Origin: Candidatus Defluviibacillus avedoerensis
Lineage (GTDB): Bacteria > Pseudomonadota > Gammaproteobacteria > Burkholderiales > Burkholderiaceae_C
Direction: 5' to 3'
Assembly: GCA_016703665.1 (NCBI GenBank)
Contig: JADJBS010000020.1
Coordinates: 620,001-684,000, forward strand
DNA: 64,000 bases
Part shown: piece after piece, positions 36,092-44,154 of the stretch
How positions within the stretch are numbered: the stretch's first letter is position 1
Layout: each line of letters opens with the position of its first letter
The notes under the pieces: generated by a model
The model's input: the letters and a program-made list of their open reading frames with translations, nothing else
Databases searched by the model: none
What the model was told of the DNA's origin: nothing
Position numbers and translations under genes: made by a program

Positions 36092-36160
36092 TCAAAAAAG
36101 CCGGAAAAGCCTGCACAAACGGGCCTGCCACGGTCAGCAGGCCCGCAAGCAGGCACAAGT

Positions 36161-36538
36161 TCAGCAGGAGAGCGAAGAAACGGGCGGCGCGCGGGCCTGA
36201 AACGCTGAGAAAGAAGCGTAGAAGATACGGGTGCCCAGCCATGCAATGACCGCATTGACCACCAGCCCCCCTGCCAAGGCTGGAAAGCCAGGGACCAAGG
36301 CATCGCCGGTACACAGGTGATCCAGCAGCCCGCACAGACTGGTGTCATGCCCCGGAAGCAGATTGCCAGCATGGACACCCACCGGGTGCTCAAGGGCCAG
36401 CTCAGAATGATCAGACTGCCAACTGGCTGACCCGGCATCGCCGAGGGGCAGATGTGCGTACCGGTGCAGCGTGCCCACTTGCTGCATCAGCAGCAAGGCC
36501 AGCATCAGCAGCAGTGGGCGAAGGGTACGCAGGATCAA
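36161..36538 (-). CDS. Small membrane-associated hypothetical protein in the zinc operon
   Basis: The 125-residue frame begins with TTG 36538 (ATG 36505 is in frame). It has an N-terminal hydrophobic helix (LLLMLALLLMQQ), His residues (LHRYAHLPLGD, QSDHSELALEH), a Cys-containing stretch CGLLDHLCTGD and a second hydrophobic segment (ALAGGLVVNAVIAWLG). This resembles the small DUF2946-like proteins that accompany metal-uptake receptors in Burkholderiales, but the match is only by general shape. It sits between the DUF3299 gene and the receptor, all on the minus strand. Confidence 0.6.
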   Translation of the reverse strand: MILRTLRPLLLMLALLLMQQVGTLHRYAHLPLGDAGSASWQSDHSELALEHPVGVHAGNLLPGHDTSLCGLLDHLCTGDALVPGFPALAGGLVVNAVIAWLGTRIFYASFSAFQARAPPVSSLSC

Positions 36539-36553
36539 ATCGAACTCAGCGCG

Positions 36554-37072
36554 TTACTGCGCCTGCACTGCGTCAATCAGGCGGTAGTACAGGCCGTACT
36601 TGTCATCTTTGAGCACCACGAATCGGCCCTCAACCACCACGGGCTCCATGCTGTAGCGCACCGCTGTCTTGGTCTTGACCTCGACCATGCTCTCGGGTCC
36701 GCCAGGCACACAGAACGAGCAGGTCATGGGCACAGAGGTCAGCAGGAAGTGCTTTTGCTTTTCGCCCGGCTCCAGCGGCATCATGAAACCCTGCACACGC
36801 TGGGTCTTTTGGTCCAGCGCCAACTGCCCCGGGTTGAAGACAGGCTTCATGCCGTCTTTGGTGCTTTTCTGAACCACGCTGGTCAGAAGCTCCCACGACA
36901 GCACATCGCTGCGGGGTTTGAGCGGCGCAAACGGGCTGTCAGGGCTGTGCACCCCCGGGCCTGTGCCCGCCGCAATGGGGGAACTGAGTTGTGGCTGGGC
37001 AGACACGCCCAGGGCTGTGGCAAGCCCTAAAGTCAGTGTGAAAGCCAGCCCGAAAAGGCGGGGTCGTAACAT
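36554..37072 (-). CDS. DUF3299-type periplasmic protein
   Basis: I start at ATG 37072 because TGAGGTGA precedes it by about six bases; GTG 37081 is the alternative. The 172-residue product has a signal peptide (to VSAQ). A DUF3299-like domain follows: SWELLTSVVQKS, VQGFMMPLEPGEKQKHFLLT, the conserved TCSFCVPGGPESMVEV with a CxxC, then VVVEGRFVVLKDDKYGLYYRL. DUF3299 proteins occur beside zinc-regulated ABC transporters. The CSFC pair may bind metal or act in redox; function is not established. Confidence 0.8.
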   Translation of the reverse strand: MLRPRLFGLAFTLTLGLATALGVSAQPQLSSPIAAGTGPGVHSPDSPFAPLKPRSDVLSWELLTSVVQKSTKDGMKPVFNPGQLALDQKTQRVQGFMMPLEPGEKQKHFLLTSVPMTCSFCVPGGPESMVEVKTKTAVRYSMEPVVVEGRFVVLKDDKYGLYYRLIDAVQAQ

Positions 37073-37082
37073 TGTTTTCACC

Positions 37083-37322
37083 TCAGTGTTCGTGCTTCAT
37101 GCCGCAGTATTTTCCGATACCCAGGCCCTTGCAGGCTGCCAGCAGCTCTTTTTGGCATTGCTCGGCAGGCTTCTTGGATTCCAGGCATTTGGCTGCCGAC
37201 TCGTGCGCGGCGGCCATCGCTCGGTGGCGCTTGATGTCCTGCTGTGTCTCTTTCTCGCTTTCAGCTACAGAAAAAGAAGCTACAAACATAGATGCAATAA
37301 GCCATAACCAAGATTTTTTCAT
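37083..37322 (-). CDS. Small secreted Cys/His-rich protein
   Basis: A 79-residue protein with a signal peptide (to SVAES). The mature 58 residues are helical and charged with four Cys (AKCLES, EQCQKE, AACKGL, KYCGMK) and a His-Glu-His tail (MKHEH). The Cys spacing suggests two disulfides or a metal site; the HEH end could bind zinc. It lies between the ABC permease and the DUF3299 gene in the same orientation, so a role as periplasmic metal-binding helper is inferred from context. No named family recognised. Confidence 0.68.
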   Translation of the reverse strand: MKKSWLWLIASMFVASFSVAESEKETQQDIKRHRAMAAAHESAAKCLESKKPAEQCQKELLAACKGLGIGKYCGMKHEH

Positions 37323-37332
37323 ACCAACTCCT

Positions 37333-38535
37333 TTAGGATCGATTCAACAACTGTGCCACATCCACGCGGTAAGCGTGCCACACCGGAAGCAAGGCAGCCA
37401 GCACGGCGACGCCGAGCCCCACCAGCACCACCACACCCTCACCCTGCGCCCAATGCCAGGCACTTAAGGGTAAGGATTTTTGAGCGGCCAGCACCTGGCT
37501 GACAAATGCTGCCAGGCCATGCCCAAGCAGTAAACCCAGCGCACCTGCCAACGCTGCCAGCCACAAAGCCTCGGCCAGCACCAGGGCGGCCACCCGGCGC
37601 GGTGGTGCACCCAGCATGCGCAGCATGGCCAGATCGGCCTGGCGCTCCTTCACGGCGTTCCACAAAGCAATGAACACACTCAAGCCGGCCATCAGCAGGA
37701 GCACCCCCGCAAACCCGCGCAGCACGTCAGCGCCCACGCCCACCATGCGCAGCAAGCGGGTGATCTCAATGGCAGGCGCTGCCGCCTGCATGTCGGTGCT
37801 GCTGTTCACATAACGCGGAAAACTCACTGCAGCCAGAGGACTCTTGTACCGGATGAGGGCAACCGTGACCTCGCGTTCGGCTTGCAGGGCTTCGAGGTCG
37901 TCGGCGTCCACGGCCAAGTCTTTCTCATGAACCTGCCAGACAGATTCGAGGCTGGTGAGGATCAGCCGGTCCAACACACAGGCGCACGGCTGCATCACTC
38001 CGACCACGCGGTAAGGCTTGTCACCGTGCATGTGCCCCCCACCACCCAGACCATGAGAGCCCACAAACTGCGCGCCAACAGCCAAACCTGTGGACTGCGC
38101 TACCTGCGCACCGACCACCGCCTGCAGAGGCTGCGTCCAGTCCTGGCCTTGGGCAAAGCGGACCTCGTAATGCCGCAAATAGTCTGGTGTGGTGCCCACA
38201 ATGCGAAAGCCCTGGTGGCTGTCGCCCAGGCTCAAGGGGATCAATTGCGCAACAGCCGGGTTCTTGGCCAGGGCCTGCACATCGGCCAATCGCACATTGC
38301 CCGCTGGCACATCGATGTGGAACACGCCCGACAAAATCAGCTGCATGGGGCTGCCCTTGGCTCCCACCACCAAGTCGATGCCGGCCAGATCGCGCTCAAA
38401 GGCCTGGTCAATCTGCTCGGCCATAAGCAGCACAAAGCTCGCCGACGCCAGCCCGAGTGACAACAGCAACACGTTGAGCACGGCTGCCAGCGGCCTGGCC
38501 CAGAGGTAGCGGAAAGCTAAAGCTATTGTTTTCAT
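37333..38535 (-). CDS. FtsX/MacB-like ABC transporter permease in the zinc operon
   Basis: The 400-residue protein has one N-terminal helix, a large periplasmic domain (about residues 45-265) and three C-terminal helices, the FtsX/LolC/MacB topology. The start LAFRYLWARPLAAVLNVLLL and the end LLPVWHAYRVDVAQLLNRS are typical. The periplasmic part has a His/Gly segment (GSHGLGGGGHMHGDKPY), a plausible metal-binding loop. Such permeases are mechanotransmitters rather than channels. With the ATPase upstream it forms a Zur-linked ABC system of unproven substrate. Confidence 0.87.
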   Translation of the reverse strand: MKTIALAFRYLWARPLAAVLNVLLLSLGLASASFVLLMAEQIDQAFERDLAGIDLVVGAKGSPMQLILSGVFHIDVPAGNVRLADVQALAKNPAVAQLIPLSLGDSHQGFRIVGTTPDYLRHYEVRFAQGQDWTQPLQAVVGAQVAQSTGLAVGAQFVGSHGLGGGGHMHGDKPYRVVGVMQPCACVLDRLILTSLESVWQVHEKDLAVDADDLEALQAEREVTVALIRYKSPLAAVSFPRYVNSSTDMQAAAPAIEITRLLRMVGVGADVLRGFAGVLLLMAGLSVFIALWNAVKERQADLAMLRMLGAPPRRVAALVLAEALWLAALAGALGLLLGHGLAAFVSQVLAAQKSLPLSAWHWAQGEGVVVLVGLGVAVLAALLPVWHAYRVDVAQLLNRS

Positions 38536-38537
38536 AG

Positions 38538-39200
38538 CTATAAAATCTTACTGGTATTGCCAATACTGCCAATAAAACACTGAATCGAGCTCGGCAAAGC
38601 CTGCGTGACACGGGCATCATGCGTAGCGATCACGAGCGTGGCACCCAGTTCTGCTGCAGTGGAGGTCAGCAAACCCAGCGCTGCTGCTGCTGCCGCATCA
38701 TCCAAACTGGCGGTGGGTTCATCCGCCAGAATGACTTTGGGCTGAAGCAACACCGCGCGCGCCAGCGCCACGCGCTGGGCTTGGCCACCCGAGAGTTGGC
38801 TGGGGCGGCGATGAGCCAGATCAGCAACACCAAGCGCTGCCAGGCTTCGCCCAATGGCCGCGCGATCCGTCGGGACGCCCGCCGCAAAGTGCACCAAGGC
38901 AAGGTTTTCTGCCACCGTCAACGCGGCAGAAAGATGGAGCTTTTGCGGCAGAAAACCAATGGTCCGCGCGCGCCAGCCGTCGCGGGCCGACGCAGACAGC
39001 GCCGACAAGTCTTGCCCTGCCACACACAGTTCGCCCTGTGAAGCCGTGAGCAGGCCTGCGACCAGCGCCAGCCAGGTGGACTTGCCAGAACCTGAGTTCC
39101 CCCGCAAAACCAGGCTTTGGCCTGGTTCAAGCGCAACCGGCGGGAAATGCAGCAGCTCCCCGCCCGGATAGGCATAGGAAAGATCGATCGCTCGAATCAT
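38538..39200 (-). CDS. LolD/MacB-type ABC transporter ATP-binding protein
   Basis: The 220-residue ATPase has Walker A RGNSGSGKST, signature LSGGQAQR, Walker B KVILADEPTASLD and switch ATHDAR. It is of the LolD/FtsE/MacB class that partners FtsX-like permeases, and the permease gene follows after two bases. It is 15 bp downstream of zur, so both are under the same operator. The role in zinc handling is inferred from the operon. Confidence 0.92.
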   Translation of the reverse strand: MIRAIDLSYAYPGGELLHFPPVALEPGQSLVLRGNSGSGKSTWLALVAGLLTASQGELCVAGQDLSALSASARDGWRARTIGFLPQKLHLSAALTVAENLALVHFAAGVPTDRAAIGRSLAALGVADLAHRRPSQLSGGQAQRVALARAVLLQPKVILADEPTASLDDAAAAAALGLLTSTAAELGATLVIATHDARVTQALPSSIQCFIGSIGNTSKIL

Positions 39201-39215
39201 GGGCTCATCCCCGCT

Positions 39216-39695
39216 TCAAGCCTGTGCGGGGTGCACGCAGCCAGCGCACCGCCCTCTCACCGAAATGTCCACTTCACGCCCTACATGACCTAGACCTTCG
39301 AGGGCCTGCAACACCTGACGCGCTGTGGCCTGAACCTGAGCCGAACCATCGGTCAGGCGGAACTGCCGATGACACGACTCGCATTCAAAGCGCGGTGCCC
39401 AAGCACCTGTTTGTGCACCAACTATCGAAAAGTGCGTTACGCGGTGCATGTCCACGTGGCGCTGCAGCAATCCTGCCGCCACAAAACGGTCAAGGAGTCG
39501 ATAGACCGTAACCCTGTTCACCTCAATGCCGGCGCTAGACAACGCCTTCTCGACCTCAGCTTGCGTCAGTGCATCGTCAGGATGGTCTTTGAACAAGGCA
39601 GTCAAGGCAACTGTGGCGCGGGTGCGCCGCATGGCGGCATTGGGTACCGAGGGGGAGCTTTCAGCTTCAGCGATGGAAGGGTCAGAATTTTTCAT
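39216..39695 (-). CDS. zur: Fur-family zinc uptake regulator
   Basis: From ATG 39695 (MKNSDPS) the protein has 159 residues; the frame is open further upstream into the operator. The Fur fold is clear: winged helix with LTQAEVEKALSSAGIEVNRV then TVYRLLDRFVAAGLL, and the C-terminal domain with FECESCHRQFRL and RGRCAGCVHP, i.e. two CxxC pairs for the structural zinc. VTHFSIV replaces the His-rich stretch of Fur. Neighbouring ZIP and ZnuD-like genes support Zur. It probably represses its own operon and the divergent ZIP gene. Confidence 0.9.
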   Translation of the reverse strand: MKNSDPSIAEAESSPSVPNAAMRRTRATVALTALFKDHPDDALTQAEVEKALSSAGIEVNRVTVYRLLDRFVAAGLLQRHVDMHRVTHFSIVGAQTGAWAPRFECESCHRQFRLTDGSAQVQATARQVLQALEGLGHVGREVDISVRGRCAGCVHPAQA

Positions 39696-39724
39696 GGTTG
39701 GAGCTCCAATTGGGCCACAAACAT

Positions 39725-39772
39725 TAATGCAACATTGTTGCGTTACAATATTAACGCAACTATTTTGCATTA
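39725..39772. promoter_or_regulatory. Tandem palindromic operator (probable Zur boxes) between zur and the ZIP gene
   Basis: Two 9-3-9 dyads stand six bases apart: TAATGCAAC-att-GTTGCGTTA (39725-39745) and TAACGCAAC-tat-TTTGCATTA (39752-39772). The two inner arms also pair perfectly with each other across CAATAT (39737-39760). The site lies 30 bp before zur and 121 bp before the ZIP gene, where a Zur repressor of both would bind. The first dyad is 8/9 symmetric, the second 7/9. Confidence 0.75.
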
Positions 39773-39892
39773 TCTACAGTTCAGTTCAATCAGTCCACCG
39801 GCATGCGCAAACTTCCCAGCAATCACAACGCACATCAACCGGCGCATGACCATCCCAACCAAAGAACGAATTGACGTCAAGTCTCATCCAAC

Positions 39893-40663
39893 ATGACCCT
39901 ACTAGCTATCTTCCTGGCAACGCTATCTGGCGGCGTGCTTTCCGTCTTGCTTGCCGCAAGTCTCTCCATATCATGGCTATCGAGGTTTGCAGACAGGATG
40001 GTGGCATTTGCAGTGGGCGTGATGCTCTGTACGGCTTTGACCAATCTGATACCTGAAGCACTAGAGTCTGGATTGGATCCTCATGAAGCTGGTTTCGCAG
40101 TGCTTGTGGGGATGCTGGTTTTTTTTGGACTGGAGAAAGTCGCCTTATGGCGCCATGACCATGGCCATCGACATGCTGGCAAGGCACATCATTCGCCTCA
40201 ACGCGCAGCCCCCCAAGTGGCGTTAATTGTCATTGGCGATGGGCTGCACAATTTGGTGGACGGCATCCTGATTGCCGCTGCCTTCTTGACAGACCCTGCG
40301 CTCGGTTGGGGCACCGCACTCGCCGTTTTAGCCCATGAAATCCCACAAGAACTCGGCGACTTTTTGGTCATGCTGGACGCTGGCCTGAGTCGCCAGCGCG
40401 CTTTGACGCTAAACGCTCTATCGGGCCTGACCATGCCCTTGGGGGGACTTCTTGGCTACCTGGGTCTGATTCGGTTGGAACCTTTGATACCGTATGTCCT
40501 GGCCTTGTCAGCAGCAAGCTTTCTCTACATTGCAGTCGCCGACTTGATCCCCGAGTTACACCAGCACCGCACTGCAAAAAACGGCTGGGTGCAGATCACC
40601 CTCTTGCTGCTTGGGGTTACAACAGTGACCTTGATCGGTATGACCCTGCCGCATGCACATTGA
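39893..40663 (+). CDS. ZIP-family divalent metal transporter (zinc)
   Basis: The 256-residue membrane protein has eight predicted helices. ZIP hallmarks are present: HNLVDGILIAAAF in TM4 and HEIPQELGDFLVM in TM5, which form the metal path, and a His-rich loop (RHDHGHRHAGKAHH, about residues 86-100) between TM3 and TM4. It would import zinc into the cytoplasm. It diverges from zur across the tandem operator, so de-repression under zinc shortage is expected. HEIPQELGD is the variant of gufA/ZIP-type bacterial members. Confidence 0.92.
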   Translation: MTLLAIFLATLSGGVLSVLLAASLSISWLSRFADRMVAFAVGVMLCTALTNLIPEALESGLDPHEAGFAVLVGMLVFFGLEKVALWRHDHGHRHAGKAHHSPQRAAPQVALIVIGDGLHNLVDGILIAAAFLTDPALGWGTALAVLAHEIPQELGDFLVMLDAGLSRQRALTLNALSGLTMPLGGLLGYLGLIRLEPLIPYVLALSAASFLYIAVADLIPELHQHRTAKNGWVQITLLLLGVTTVTLIGMTLPHAH

Positions 40664-40673
40664 TTCGATGCGA

Positions 40674-42218
40674 TCACACTGAAAACGTCAGCGCCAGCAC
40701 CTGCTTGCGGTCGTACTTGCCGTTGGGCGTGCGCGGGAACTCGCCGTCATAGGGCTTGAGCAGGCTGGGCACCATGTAGCTTGGCAACCGGGCTTGCAGG
40801 GCGGCGCGCACCTCGTCCACCGACAAACCGCTGCTGACCGAGTACAGCGCACCGATCTCGCCATCGGCACCGCTGGCGCCGCGCTGGTACACCACCACAC
40901 CCTCTTCCACCCCGGCAATGGCGACCAGCTGTGCCTCAATCTCGCCCAGCTCAATGCGGTAGCCCAGGTGTTTGATCTGGTCATCGGCCCTGCCCAAAAA
41001 GTTGAATACACCTTCTGGCATCAGGCGCACCAGGTCACCGGTGCAATACAGCAGGTCATGAAAGTACGGGTTGTTCGGGTTCTGGATAAAGGCCTTGGCC
41101 GTGCGCTCGGGGTCGGCCAGGTAGCCATAGGCCACCGATGTGCCGCGCACCAGCAGCTCGCCCTCGGCGCCTTCGGCTTGGCTAAGCGTGCCGTCGGGCA
41201 GGCGCACAAACAGCTCCATGTTGCGGCGCGCCCTGCCAATGGGGATGGACAGCATGTCCTGCGGCGGCCTACCCTGCATCACGTGGTAGGTGCAGTCCAC
41301 GGTGATTTCGGTGGGGCCATACATGTTGGTGAACTGGATGTGCGGGTAAATCGCCATCCATTCATCCAGCACGTCGCGTGGCAGCACCTCGCCGGCGGCC
41401 AACACATGGCGCAGCTTGGGGAAGCTGTCGGGCTTCAGGCGGCGCGAGCGCAACAGCAGGGTCAGCACCGAGGGCACGCAGAAGAACGTCGTCACCTCGC
41501 GCTCCTGCAACCACTTGACAAGGCGCGGCAGGATGGCGTTCAGCTCGTCGTGCACCAGGTGCAGCGTGGCCCCAGCCTTGAAGGCGCAGTAGATGTCGAA
41601 GGTGGAATTGTCAAAGTAAAGCGGCGCATGCTGCGAGACCACGTCGTCGCTGGTCAGCGCGTAAGTGTCCACGCACCAGTCGATGTAATCGATGATGGCT
41701 TTGTGGGGAATCATCACGCCTTTGGGGATGCCCGTGGAGCCTGAAGTAAACAGCACGTAGGCAATGTCAATCGACAAGTTCTTGGCTTCCAGCGGCGCGG
41801 AATCTGCCCCGCCTTGGGCCTTGAACTGGGCAACGTTCAGCAGCGTGGGCCGTTGATCCGCAGTTACCAGACTCTCAAACAGCGCCTGACTCTCATCGTC
41901 AACCACCACCACACTGGCCTTGGCCGCCAGCAAGATAGAAGCTAAACGCTGTGCGGGTGATTTGACATCGACGGGCACATAAGCGCAGTCGGCTTTCAGG
42001 ATACTCAGGATCGAGAGCATCGAGTTGACGCTCTTGGCCATGAAGAAGGGCACCAGTTGCCCCCGCTGCGCACCTGCCGCCTTCAGGGCACGGGCAAAGG
42101 CATTGGTAAACGCCTCTGCCTCGCCAAAAGCCATGCTTTGCTGATCGCAGCACAGGGCAGGTTTGTCTGGGAAACGGGCAGCGGATTCGCTGAAGTACTG
42201 TTGAACGAGCGTAATCAT
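40674..42218 (-). CDS. Stand-alone amino-acid adenylation enzyme (NRPS A-domain/DltA-like)
   Basis: From ATG 42218 the protein has 514 residues. Adenylation core motifs appear in order: LFTSGSTGIPKGVMIPH (A3), MYGPTEITVDC (A5), GELLVRGTSVAYGYL (A6), YCTGDLVRL (A7), GRADDQIKHLGYRIELGEIE (A8) and FPRTPNGKYDRKQ with the catalytic Lys (A10). There is no carrier or condensation domain in the protein or next door. It activates an amino acid as its adenylate for an unknown acceptor. It ends 10 bp from the convergent ZIP gene and diverges from a CoA-transferase over 26 bp. Confidence 0.9.
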   Translation of the reverse strand: MITLVQQYFSESAARFPDKPALCCDQQSMAFGEAEAFTNAFARALKAAGAQRGQLVPFFMAKSVNSMLSILSILKADCAYVPVDVKSPAQRLASILLAAKASVVVVDDESQALFESLVTADQRPTLLNVAQFKAQGGADSAPLEAKNLSIDIAYVLFTSGSTGIPKGVMIPHKAIIDYIDWCVDTYALTSDDVVSQHAPLYFDNSTFDIYCAFKAGATLHLVHDELNAILPRLVKWLQEREVTTFFCVPSVLTLLLRSRRLKPDSFPKLRHVLAAGEVLPRDVLDEWMAIYPHIQFTNMYGPTEITVDCTYHVMQGRPPQDMLSIPIGRARRNMELFVRLPDGTLSQAEGAEGELLVRGTSVAYGYLADPERTAKAFIQNPNNPYFHDLLYCTGDLVRLMPEGVFNFLGRADDQIKHLGYRIELGEIEAQLVAIAGVEEGVVVYQRGASGADGEIGALYSVSSGLSVDEVRAALQARLPSYMVPSLLKPYDGEFPRTPNGKYDRKQVLALTFSV

Positions 42219-42244
42219 GGAGCAAAAGCGTACCATGTTTACCC

Positions 42245-43489
42245 ATGAATTCCATCCCTTCATCTCCAGCAGCATCCAGCAAAAACACCGCCCAGCGCCC
42301 GCTTGCTGGCGTGCGCGTGATTGATCTCAGCAGCGTGCTGATGGGGCCCCTGTGCACCCAGATCCTGGCCGACTACGGTGCCGACGTGATCAAAGTAGAG
42401 TCGCCCGAGGGTGACATCATGCGCCACGCCGGCCCACTCAAAAACCCGCAGATGGGGCCAATCTATCTGCACGTTAACCGCAACAAACGCAGCATCGTGC
42501 TGGACTTGAAGCAGGACGCCGCACGCGACGCCCTGCTGCGCCTGTGCGCCACGGCGGACCTGTTTATCCACAACATACGCCCTGCAGTGATGCGCCGCCT
42601 GCGCCTGAGCCATGAGGACATTCAGGCCGTCAAACCCGAGATCATTTACATCAGCTTGGTGGGTTTTGGCCAGGACGGCCCGTATGCGGACAAAACAGCG
42701 GTGGACGATGTGATCCAGGCCGGTTCTGGCATGCCCAGCCTGTTCCAGCAAACCCTGGGGGGTGAACCCGCGTATGTTCCTGGTGTGGTGGCAGACCGCA
42801 TCGTAGGCATCAGCGCAGCACATGCGGCGTTGGCTGCACTTTTCATGCGCGAGCGTACGGGCGTTGGCCAAGCCATTGAGATCCCCATGTTCGAGACCAT
42901 GGCGCAACTGGTGCTGGGCGACCACATGGCTGGCAAGAGCTATGACCCGCCCGTGGGCCCCATGGGCTACAGCCGTCTGCTCACGCCAAACCGCAAGCCA
43001 TATCGCACGGTAGACGGCTATATCGGTGCAGTGGTCTACAACAACAAGCAGTGGAAGAGTTTTTTTGACGCCATTGGCCAGCCCGAGGTGTTTGAGAGCG
43101 ACAAACGCTTCTCCGACGCTGCCGAGCGGGCCAAACACTACGACGAGGTGTACGGCGTGGTGGCTGAGCAATTCGCCACCAAAACCACCGCCGAATGGTT
43201 GGATTTGCTCAACGCCTACGATATCCCCTGCATGCCGCTGCACACGCTGGAGTCATTGATCGAAGACCCGCACATCCAGGCAGTTGGCTTGATCGAAGAC
43301 CAGGTGCACCCCAGCGAAGGCAACATCAAGGTCATGCGGGTGCCCTCACGGTGGAGCAGCGCTGATTTGTCGCTGCGCCACCACGCTCCGCGCGTGGGCG
43401 AGCAGACGCGGGAGGTCTTGCTGGAGCACGGGTTCACTGACGAAGAAGCCACGACCATCCAGCGCGCCGGTGAGCAGCCAGTGGCTTAA
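42245..43489 (+). CDS. Family III CoA-transferase (CaiB/BaiF)
   Basis: The 414-residue enzyme has the family III motifs: LAGVRVIDLSSVLMGPLCTQ, LADYGADVIKVESPEGD, NRNKRSIVLDLK and the catalytic Asp region DKTAVDDVIQAGSGM, with YVPGVVADRIVG after it. These enzymes transfer CoA between carboxylic acids. The acids involved are not evident. The ATG is only 26 bp from the divergent adenylation gene, so promoters overlap. A TTTACCC sequence precedes the start, with no clear ribosome site. Confidence 0.93.
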   Translation: MNSIPSSPAASSKNTAQRPLAGVRVIDLSSVLMGPLCTQILADYGADVIKVESPEGDIMRHAGPLKNPQMGPIYLHVNRNKRSIVLDLKQDAARDALLRLCATADLFIHNIRPAVMRRLRLSHEDIQAVKPEIIYISLVGFGQDGPYADKTAVDDVIQAGSGMPSLFQQTLGGEPAYVPGVVADRIVGISAAHAALAALFMRERTGVGQAIEIPMFETMAQLVLGDHMAGKSYDPPVGPMGYSRLLTPNRKPYRTVDGYIGAVVYNNKQWKSFFDAIGQPEVFESDKRFSDAAERAKHYDEVYGVVAEQFATKTTAEWLDLLNAYDIPCMPLHTLESLIEDPHIQAVGLIEDQVHPSEGNIKVMRVPSRWSSADLSLRHHAPRVGEQTREVLLEHGFTDEEATTIQRAGEQPVA

Positions 43490-44031
43490 ACCTTGCTCAA
43501 GCTCGCAAACGTCTTGCGAAACTTGGCCACTTTGGGCGCAGCCACCATCATGCAGTAGCCCTGATGGGGGTTGCGGGCGAAAAAGTCTTGGTGGTAGTCC
43601 TCGGCGGGCCAGTAGTTGGTCAGTGGCTCGACCTCGGTCACGATGCGGTTGTCGTAGGCGCCATCACGGGCGAGTTCGGCAATCAGCTCACCTGCCACCT
43701 GCATTTGTTCTGGCGTGCTGTAGTAAATACCGCTACGGTATTGCGTGCCACGGTCATTTCCCTGCTGGTTAAGGGTGGTGGGGTCATGTACGACAAAAAA
43801 TATCTCCAAAATCTGCCGGATGTTGATCTGGGCGGGGTCGTACACCAGCTTGACCACCTCGTTGCAACCGGTGCGCCCAGTGCAAACATCGTCATAGCTG
43901 GGCCTGTCGGACTGGCCGTTGCTGTAGCCGGACTCCACATCCACGATGCCGCGCACTGCGACATAGACGGCTTCGGTGCACCAGAAGCAGCCGCCGCCGA
44001 GAGTGATGGTTTGATAGGGGGTGTTTGCCAC
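43486..44031 (-). CDS. msrA: Peptide-methionine (S)-S-oxide reductase
   Basis: The 181-residue protein starts with GTG 44031 preceded by GGAG. It has the catalytic motif GGGCFWCTEAVY near the N-terminus, GYSNGQSDRPSYDDVCTGRTG, and the GTQYRSGIYY and EDYHQDF regions of the family. MsrA reduces S-methionine sulfoxide in proteins and free methionine. The convergent CoA-transferase overlaps its end by four bases. Confidence 0.96.
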   Translation of the reverse strand: MANTPYQTITLGGGCFWCTEAVYVAVRGIVDVESGYSNGQSDRPSYDDVCTGRTGCNEVVKLVYDPAQINIRQILEIFFVVHDPTTLNQQGNDRGTQYRSGIYYSTPEQMQVAGELIAELARDGAYDNRIVTEVEPLTNYWPAEDYHQDFFARNPHQGYCMMVAAPKVAKFRKTFASLSKV

Positions 44032-44119
44032 TGATAGCTCCTGAAGTCTGGGGGTAGTCGCCCGTCAAAGTGCAAAGCTTACAGGCCCGAACAAGAAATT
44101 GGGGGTTTGGATTGATTTG

Positions 44120-44148
44120 TTGTCATATGGGATTATTTCCCATATAAT
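44120..44148 (+). promoter_or_regulatory. Consensus sigma-70 promoter overlapped by a palindrome; leaderless start
   Basis: TTGTCA (44120-44125), a 17-bp spacer and a perfect TATAAT (44143-44148) lie just before the ATG at 44155. Transcription would begin about 6-9 bases after the -10 box, i.e. at or next to the ATG, so the message is probably leaderless. A perfect 8-5-8 inverted repeat, ATATGGGA and TCCCATAT (44125-44145), covers the spacer and -10 box and is well placed for a repressor. Confidence 0.7.
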
Positions 44149-44154
44149 TGCTTC

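Noticed and set aside
40794..41744. Plus-strand open frame (316 codons) opposite the adenylation enzyme
   Set aside because: The A-domain motifs on the minus strand are complete and in order; the plus-strand translation is low complexity and has no start signal.
42260..43243. Minus-strand open frame (327 codons) opposite the CoA-transferase
   Set aside because: Shadow of a well-conserved family III CoA-transferase; no start context or motif.
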